Shown: positions 6,743-10,059 of the stretch, piece after piece
How positions within the stretch are numbered: position 1 is the first letter of the stretch
Layout: each line of letters opens with the position of its first letter
Source of the DNA: Actinomycetes bacterium
Lineage (GTDB): Bacteria > Actinomycetota > Acidimicrobiia > Acidimicrobiales > Acidimicrobiaceae
Length of the DNA stretch: 10,059 nt
Assembly: GCA_021823045.1 (NCBI GenBank)
Contig: JAKAPB010000035.1
Location: forward strand, 1 to 10,059
Reading direction: 5' to 3'
The notes under the pieces: generated by a model
Databases searched by the model: none
What the model was told of the DNA's origin: nothing
The model's input: only the letters and a program-made list of their open reading frames with translations
Made by a program: the position numbers and the translations under genes

Positions 6743-6787
6743 TCGCCGAGTAGTCGAATTATGGAATCCACTCCTGCTACTCGGCGA
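6743..6787. other. Inverted repeat with 11-bp arms and a 23-base loop
   Basis: TCGCCGAGTAG (6743-6753) is the exact complement of CTACTCGGCGA (6777-6787). The loop is long and there is no T run on either side, so a standard terminator is unlikely. It may be part of a structured transcript together with the stem at 6814-6925, a protein-binding palindrome, or the remains of a mobile-element end. Confidence 0.65.
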
Positions 6788-6813
6788 ATCAAAGGTCAAC
6801 TTAACATGAAATA

Positions 6814-6925
6814 GCGGTTCGCCTCGACCATTAGACACACCACCACGGAGGGTGCAATACGTTACTCGCCCTCCGGCAATGAGCCGGGCATCAAAGGGGC
6901 CAGCTCATCCATCGAAGCGAACCGC
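6814..6925. ncRNA. Candidate structured RNA: long closing stem around internal hairpins
   Basis: The left arm 6814-6827 pairs with 6912-6925 in 13 of 14 positions; the exception (6823 against 6916) is C-A on the plus strand but a G-U wobble in a minus-strand RNA. Inside, CGGAGGG (6846-6852) pairs with CCCTCCG (6869-6875), extendable on the plus strand by a U-G wobble and a further G-C pair. CCGGC-AATGA-GCCGG (6873-6887) forms a rival hairpin sharing three bases with it, and ATGAGC (6879-6884) can pair with GCTCAT (6903-6908). The competing pairings look like a switch or a multi-helix RNA, but no known class was recognised and the strand is ambiguous. The helices are seen in the sequence; function is inference. 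Confidence 0.35.
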
Positions 6926-6963
6926 CGGTAGCTACAAACTCATGGCGGGGCTTTAACCGCTTG

Positions 6964-6999
6964 ATGCATTATCGCCCAGATCAATGCATTATGGCTCAG
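6964..6999. repeat. Two-copy 20-bp-period tandem repeat beside the ppdK stop
   Basis: ATGCATTATCGCCCAG (6964-6979) and ATGCATTATGGCTCAG (6984-6999) agree at 14 of 16 bases with a period of 20, about two helical turns. Each contains the palindrome ATGCAT. The array lies six bases beyond the ppdK stop codon. TTGAT and ATCAA around the first copy can also form a weak hairpin. Confidence 0.6.
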
Positions 7000-7005
7000 C
7001 CGGGG

Positions 7006-9642
7006 CTAGTCACCTATAGTCAATTGGCCGTCTCTAATGAGAGATTGAGCGACCGCTAAGCGGGCGATGGGCACTCTGAAACTAGAACAACTCACATAGT
7101 CAAGTCCAGCCTTTACAAAGAGGTCTATCGAAGCCGGATCTCCACCGTGCTCGCCGCAAACGCCAACCTTAAGAGCGGGGCGAGTGCTTCTTCCACGTTC
7201 TACGGCAATACGTACCAGCTCCCCGACCCCGCTCGGGTCGATTGTCTTGAACGGATTCGATGCAAGTAGCCCCTGGTCAATATAGGTCGCCATCAGCTTT
7301 CCCTCTACGTCGTCTCGAGAGAAACCGAAGGTCATCTGAGTTAGGTCATTTGTACCGAATGAGAAGAACTCGGCGGCCTCAGCCAACTCGTCTGCCCGAA
7401 GTGCCGCCCGCGGGGTCTCAATCATCGTACCGACTGCAACATCGAGGCCGACGACCCCGACCTCGTCTATGGCGTTTCTCACCCAAGATACTGCGAGTGC
7501 GAGTTCGTCTTTTGTCACCGTCAGAGGGATCATTATCTCGATGATCGGCTTCTTCTTCTCCTTCAGGCACACGGCAGCCGCCTCCATCAACGCCTTGACC
7601 TGCATCGCGTATAGCCCGGGCTTGATCACCCCAAGCCTTACCCCCCGGGTTCCCAGCATCGGGTTGGTCTCTTGCCACATCCTGGCAGCTTGGTATAGGC
7701 GAGTCTCCTCTTCGGTCAGCCCGACCGACGCCTGCTTTACGGCGAGTTCCTCTAGGTTTGGCAGGAATTCGTGGAGGGGAGGATCAAGAAGTCTGATCGT
7801 CACCGGGAGACCGTCCATGGCCCGAAGAATCTCCAGAAAGTCGCTCCTTTGGGCCACCCTAAGTTCTTGTAGTGCCGCCTCTTCCTCTTCTATTCCCTCA
7901 GCAAGGATCATTCTTCGCATAATCGGGAGGCGCTTATCGTCCAAAAACATATGCTCGGTACGACATAGTCCGATACCTTCAGCCCCAAAGGAGCGGGCAA
8001 GAGCGGCATCCGCCCCGGTATCGGCATTTGCCCTTACTCGAACCCTGTTCTTCCTGACATCGTCGGCCCAGGACAACAGCAACTGAAACTCAGGAGGAGG
8101 CGTTGCCGCAGTTAGGCGTACGGATCCGATCACCACTTCGCCGGTAGAGCCATCGATTGAGATTTCGTCCCCCTCAATAACGGTCTTGCCAAATGCTACG
8201 AAGGATCTTCCCACAATGCGAATGGCGTCTGCACCAACCACCGCCGGCTTTCCCCACCCCCTTGCCACAACTGCGGCGTGGCTAACCAATCCGCCACGGG
8301 TAGTAAGTATCCCTTCGGATGCGAGCATTCCATGTACGTCGTCTGGGGAAGTCTCCTTTCTGACCAGGATTACCTTCTCGCCACGCCTAGACGCTAACAC
8401 CGCCTCTTCGGCGCTGAAATATACCTTCCCGACGGCGGCTCCGGGTGAAGCTCCGAGCCCCTTGGTCAGAACTGAGTGTCTCTTGGTGGCGAATTGAGGA
8501 TGTAGAACCTGGTCTAAGTGGTCGCCACTAATTCGAAGTATGGCTTCATTTTTTGAGAGGGCGATTTCCGACTCTTTGGTCATATCGACCGCCATCTTTA
8601 GTGCCGCCACACCCGTGCGCTTGCCGACCCTCGTCTGAAGCATCCACAGCTTTCCCTGCTCGATGGTGAACTCGGTATCGCACATGTCACGATAGTGGCG
8701 CTCCAACCTTGAAAAGATCGACATTAGCTCGTCGAATAGGTCCGGAAATCGATCTTTGAGTCGACTCAGGGGCTCAGTATTGCGCACCCCAGCCACCACG
8801 TCTTCGCCTTGGGCATTGACTAAAAAGTCACCGTATGCTCCCCTTGCTCCGGTGGCGGGATCCCTAGTGAAGCCAACTCCGGTCCCAGAGTTGTCGTCTC
8901 GGTTGCCAAAGACCATCGCTTGGACGTTGACCGCTGTCCCAAGGTCGTTCGGGATGCCTTCACGCTGCCGATATGCGATTGCCCTCGAGCCGTTCCAGGA
9001 GTTGAATACGGCCATTATCGCACCTCTGAGCTGAAGCATCGGTTCCTGAGGGAACGGTTCGCCGCTTGCGCGTAGAACTAGTTCTTTGTAAGAGTCCACC
9101 AGGTATCTCAGCAGCTCGGTAGGAACCTCTGAGTCAGACTCGGCGTTTGAGAGTTGCTTGGCGGCCTCAAAGAGCCGATCAAACTCGTCGCCTGGGATCC
9201 CAAGTACGATCCTCGCATACATGTGGATGAAGCGGCGATATGAATCGTAAGCGAACCGATAGTCGTCGGTCTGTTCGGCTATCCCGACAACGCTTTGGTC
9301 GTTGAGGCCAAGGTTCAAAACCGTGTCCATCATGCCAGGCATGGAAAACTTGGCTCCAGAACGAACCGAGACTAGCAGCGGATTTGACGGATCGCCAAGC
9401 TTTTTGTCCATCTTTGACTCCAACACCGTCAAAGCCTCGCAAACCTGGGCATCAAGCTCTTTGCTCCAACCCTTTTGGAGGTATTCGCGACATGCCTCGG
9501 TAGAAATCGTAAAGCCCGGCGGAACCGGTAGTTCTAGTACCGAAGTCATCTCAGCTAAGTTGGCGCCTTTGCCTCCAAGCAGATCCTTCAACTCCTTTGG
9601 CGGCGCCAAATGGGGGAAATCAAACGAGAAAACGAGCTGCAT
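7006..9642 (-). CDS. ppdK: Pyruvate, phosphate dikinase
   Basis: This 878-residue enzyme is full length (the family is near 870-900). It interconverts pyruvate, ATP and phosphate with phosphoenolpyruvate, AMP and pyrophosphate in the cytoplasm. The N-terminal ATP-grasp region includes GGKGANLAEM (23-32), PPGFTIST (41-48) and VSVRSGAKFSMPGMMDTVLN (91-110). The swivelling phosphohistidine domain carries TTRGGLVSHAAVVARGWG with H455 as phosphoacceptor, the same number as in the Clostridium symbiosum enzyme. The C-terminal PEP-utilising TIM barrel includes GIGLCRTEHMF (556-566), GTMIETPRAAL (738-748), FGTNDLTQMTFGFSRDD (762-778) and GVCGEHGGD (827-835), C829 being the catalytic acid/base cysteine. 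V453 replaces the threonine that the PDRP regulatory kinase/phosphatase modifies in plant and many bacterial enzymes. The ATG has AAGGAGG closely upstream. It lies 144 bases downstream of glyS on the same strand; a weak hairpin (GACGAG/CTCGTC, 9669-9699) precedes it. No clear promoter was found. Confidence 0.98.
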   Translation of the reverse strand: MQLVFSFDFPHLAPPKELKDLLGGKGANLAEMTSVLELPVPPGFTISTEACREYLQKGWSKELDAQVCEALTVLESKMDKKLGDPSNPLLVSVRSGAKFSMPGMMDTVLNLGLNDQSVVGIAEQTDDYRFAYDSYRRFIHMYARIVLGIPGDEFDRLFEAAKQLSNAESDSEVPTELLRYLVDSYKELVLRASGEPFPQEPMLQLRGAIMAVFNSWNGSRAIAYRQREGIPNDLGTAVNVQAMVFGNRDDNSGTGVGFTRDPATGARGAYGDFLVNAQGEDVVAGVRNTEPLSRLKDRFPDLFDELMSIFSRLERHYRDMCDTEFTIEQGKLWMLQTRVGKRTGVAALKMAVDMTKESEIALSKNEAILRISGDHLDQVLHPQFATKRHSVLTKGLGASPGAAVGKVYFSAEEAVLASRRGEKVILVRKETSPDDVHGMLASEGILTTRGGLVSHAAVVARGWGKPAVVGADAIRIVGRSFVAFGKTVIEGDEISIDGSTGEVVIGSVRLTAATPPPEFQLLLSWADDVRKNRVRVRANADTGADAALARSFGAEGIGLCRTEHMFLDDKRLPIMRRMILAEGIEEEEAALQELRVAQRSDFLEILRAMDGLPVTIRLLDPPLHEFLPNLEELAVKQASVGLTEEETRLYQAARMWQETNPMLGTRGVRLGVIKPGLYAMQVKALMEAAAVCLKEKKKPIIEIMIPLTVTKDELALAVSWVRNAIDEVGVVGLDVAVGTMIETPRAALRADELAEAAEFFSFGTNDLTQMTFGFSRDDVEGKLMATYIDQGLLASNPFKTIDPSGVGELVRIAVERGRSTRPALKVGVCGEHGGDPASIDLFVKAGLDYVSCSSFRVPIARLAVAQSLIRDGQLTIGD

Positions 9643-9786
9643 CTACCCTCCTTGAGTCCCGGTTAGTCGACGAGGAGGACGCCTTGACGCCATCTCGTCT
9701 ACCCCCGGTAACAGACCGATCACTCCCGCGGTCCCAATCGGAAACAAAGACGAACAAAAGTCGCCGCTGCCCAAGACAAAACACCG

Positions 9787-10059
9787 CTAGAAGCCTAGAG
9801 CCCCGCTCACATATGTCATCAGCTCATCGATTGAGATTCTGACCTGTTCAGTGGTATCCCTATTCCTGACCGTGACGGCATTGTCTGTCAGAGATACAAA
9901 GTCTATAGTCACGCAGAGCGGGGTACCCACCTCATCTTGCCTACGGTAACGCTTTCCTATGGACTGGACTTCGTCATAGTCGGTTGAATAACGTTCCGCC
10001 AGCATGCCAAAGACCCTTCCCGACAGCTCGGAAAGCTCGGGCTTCTTCGAGAGCGGCAG
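9787..10059 (-). CDS. glyS: Glycine--tRNA ligase, C-terminal part (5' end outside window)
   Basis: The final 90 residues of a single-chain class II glycyl-tRNA synthetase are open to the right edge; whole enzymes are about 450 residues, so only the last fifth is present. It is the C-terminal anticodon-binding domain, with PLSKKPELSELSGRVFGML, then SIGKRYRRQDEVGTPLCVTI and the ending DNAVTVRNRDTTEQVRISID. The family charges tRNA-Gly with glycine in the cytoplasm. This homodimeric type occurs in actinobacteria and some other bacteria, unlike the alpha2-beta2 GlyQ/GlyS enzyme of E. coli. The stop is TAG at 9789-9787. ppdK follows 144 bases downstream on the same strand; no strong terminator is visible between them, so read-through is possible. 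Confidence 0.95.
   Translation of the reverse strand: MPLSKKPELSELSGRVFGMLAERYSTDYDEVQSIGKRYRRQDEVGTPLCVTIDFVSLTDNAVTVRNRDTTEQVRISIDELMTYVSGALGF

Larger units (their letters stand above)
6404..7005. other. 602-bp convergent intergenic region rich in repeats and inverted repeats
   Basis: The GntR gene and ppdK both end here, so this region is the promoter of neither. It holds no convincing gene. It contains a 9-bp polypyrimidine tandem repeat, an 11-bp-arm hairpin, a 14-bp-arm stem enclosing further hairpins and a 20-bp-period tandem repeat, each listed separately. No classical terminator (GC-rich stem followed by a T run) was seen for either flanking gene, and no tRNA or recognised riboswitch core was found by eye. 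Confidence 0.7.

Noticed and set aside
6890..7000. Possible tRNA gene (GGTTCGC-like T-loop on the minus strand).
   Set aside because: No acceptor stem, anticodon arm or CCA-proximal pairing could be laid out around it.
7260..8497. Several plus-strand frames of about 90-205 codons opposite ppdK, the longest at 7469-8086.
   Set aside because: They have no recognisable motif and are fully covered by the strongly conserved ppdK reading frame.

Overview
The window is bacterial, with moderate G+C (somewhat above half by eye), tightly packed genes, clear Shine-Dalgarno sites and some TTG starts. The right end carries the C-terminus of a single-chain (dimeric type) glycyl-tRNA synthetase. Next comes a full-length pyruvate, phosphate dikinase whose active-site loop reads GGLVSHAAVVARGWG. 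That pairing and the rest of the gene content suggest an actinobacterium, perhaps of the Acidimicrobiia; this is an inference from gene content and not a firm placement.

Layout from left to right. (1) Positions 1-5515 hold a four-gene minus-strand operon, read right to left: a lactonase-type metallo-beta-lactamase (4706-5515), an iron-type alcohol dehydrogenase closely resembling hydroxyacid-oxoacid transhydrogenase (ADHFE1/HOT; 3399-4676), a small zinc-ribbon protein with a polyhistidine tail (2895-3392), and a very large FAD-linked oxidase/Fe-S protein of the D-2-hydroxyglutarate/D-lactate dehydrogenase family. The last gene is open from about 2868 to the left edge and carries no stop in the window. 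(2) A divergent GntR/FadR-type regulator (5648-6403, plus strand) shares a 132-bp intergenic region with the operon; that region holds a plausible promoter and two short palindromes. (3) A 602-bp gap (6404-7005) between convergent genes has no convincing gene but several inverted and tandem repeats, including a 14-bp-arm stem around internal hairpins: a candidate structured RNA or element remnant. (4) ppdK (7006-9642) and the end of glyS (9787-10059) lie on the minus strand and are housekeeping genes.

How the operon could work: the lactonase would open a lactone to a hydroxyacid, for example gamma-butyrolactone to 4-hydroxybutyrate. The transhydrogenase would oxidise that hydroxyacid while reducing 2-oxoglutarate to D-2-hydroxyglutarate. 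The FAD/Fe-S dehydrogenase would then reoxidise D-2-hydroxyglutarate to 2-oxoglutarate and pass electrons onward. This resembles the Agrobacterium blcABC logic (lactonase plus Fe-type dehydrogenase), but with a 2-oxoglutarate/2-hydroxyglutarate shuttle as electron carrier. The motifs are visible in the sequence; the substrates and the cycle are inference. The His-rich zinc-ribbon protein is the least understood member and sits between metalloenzymes.
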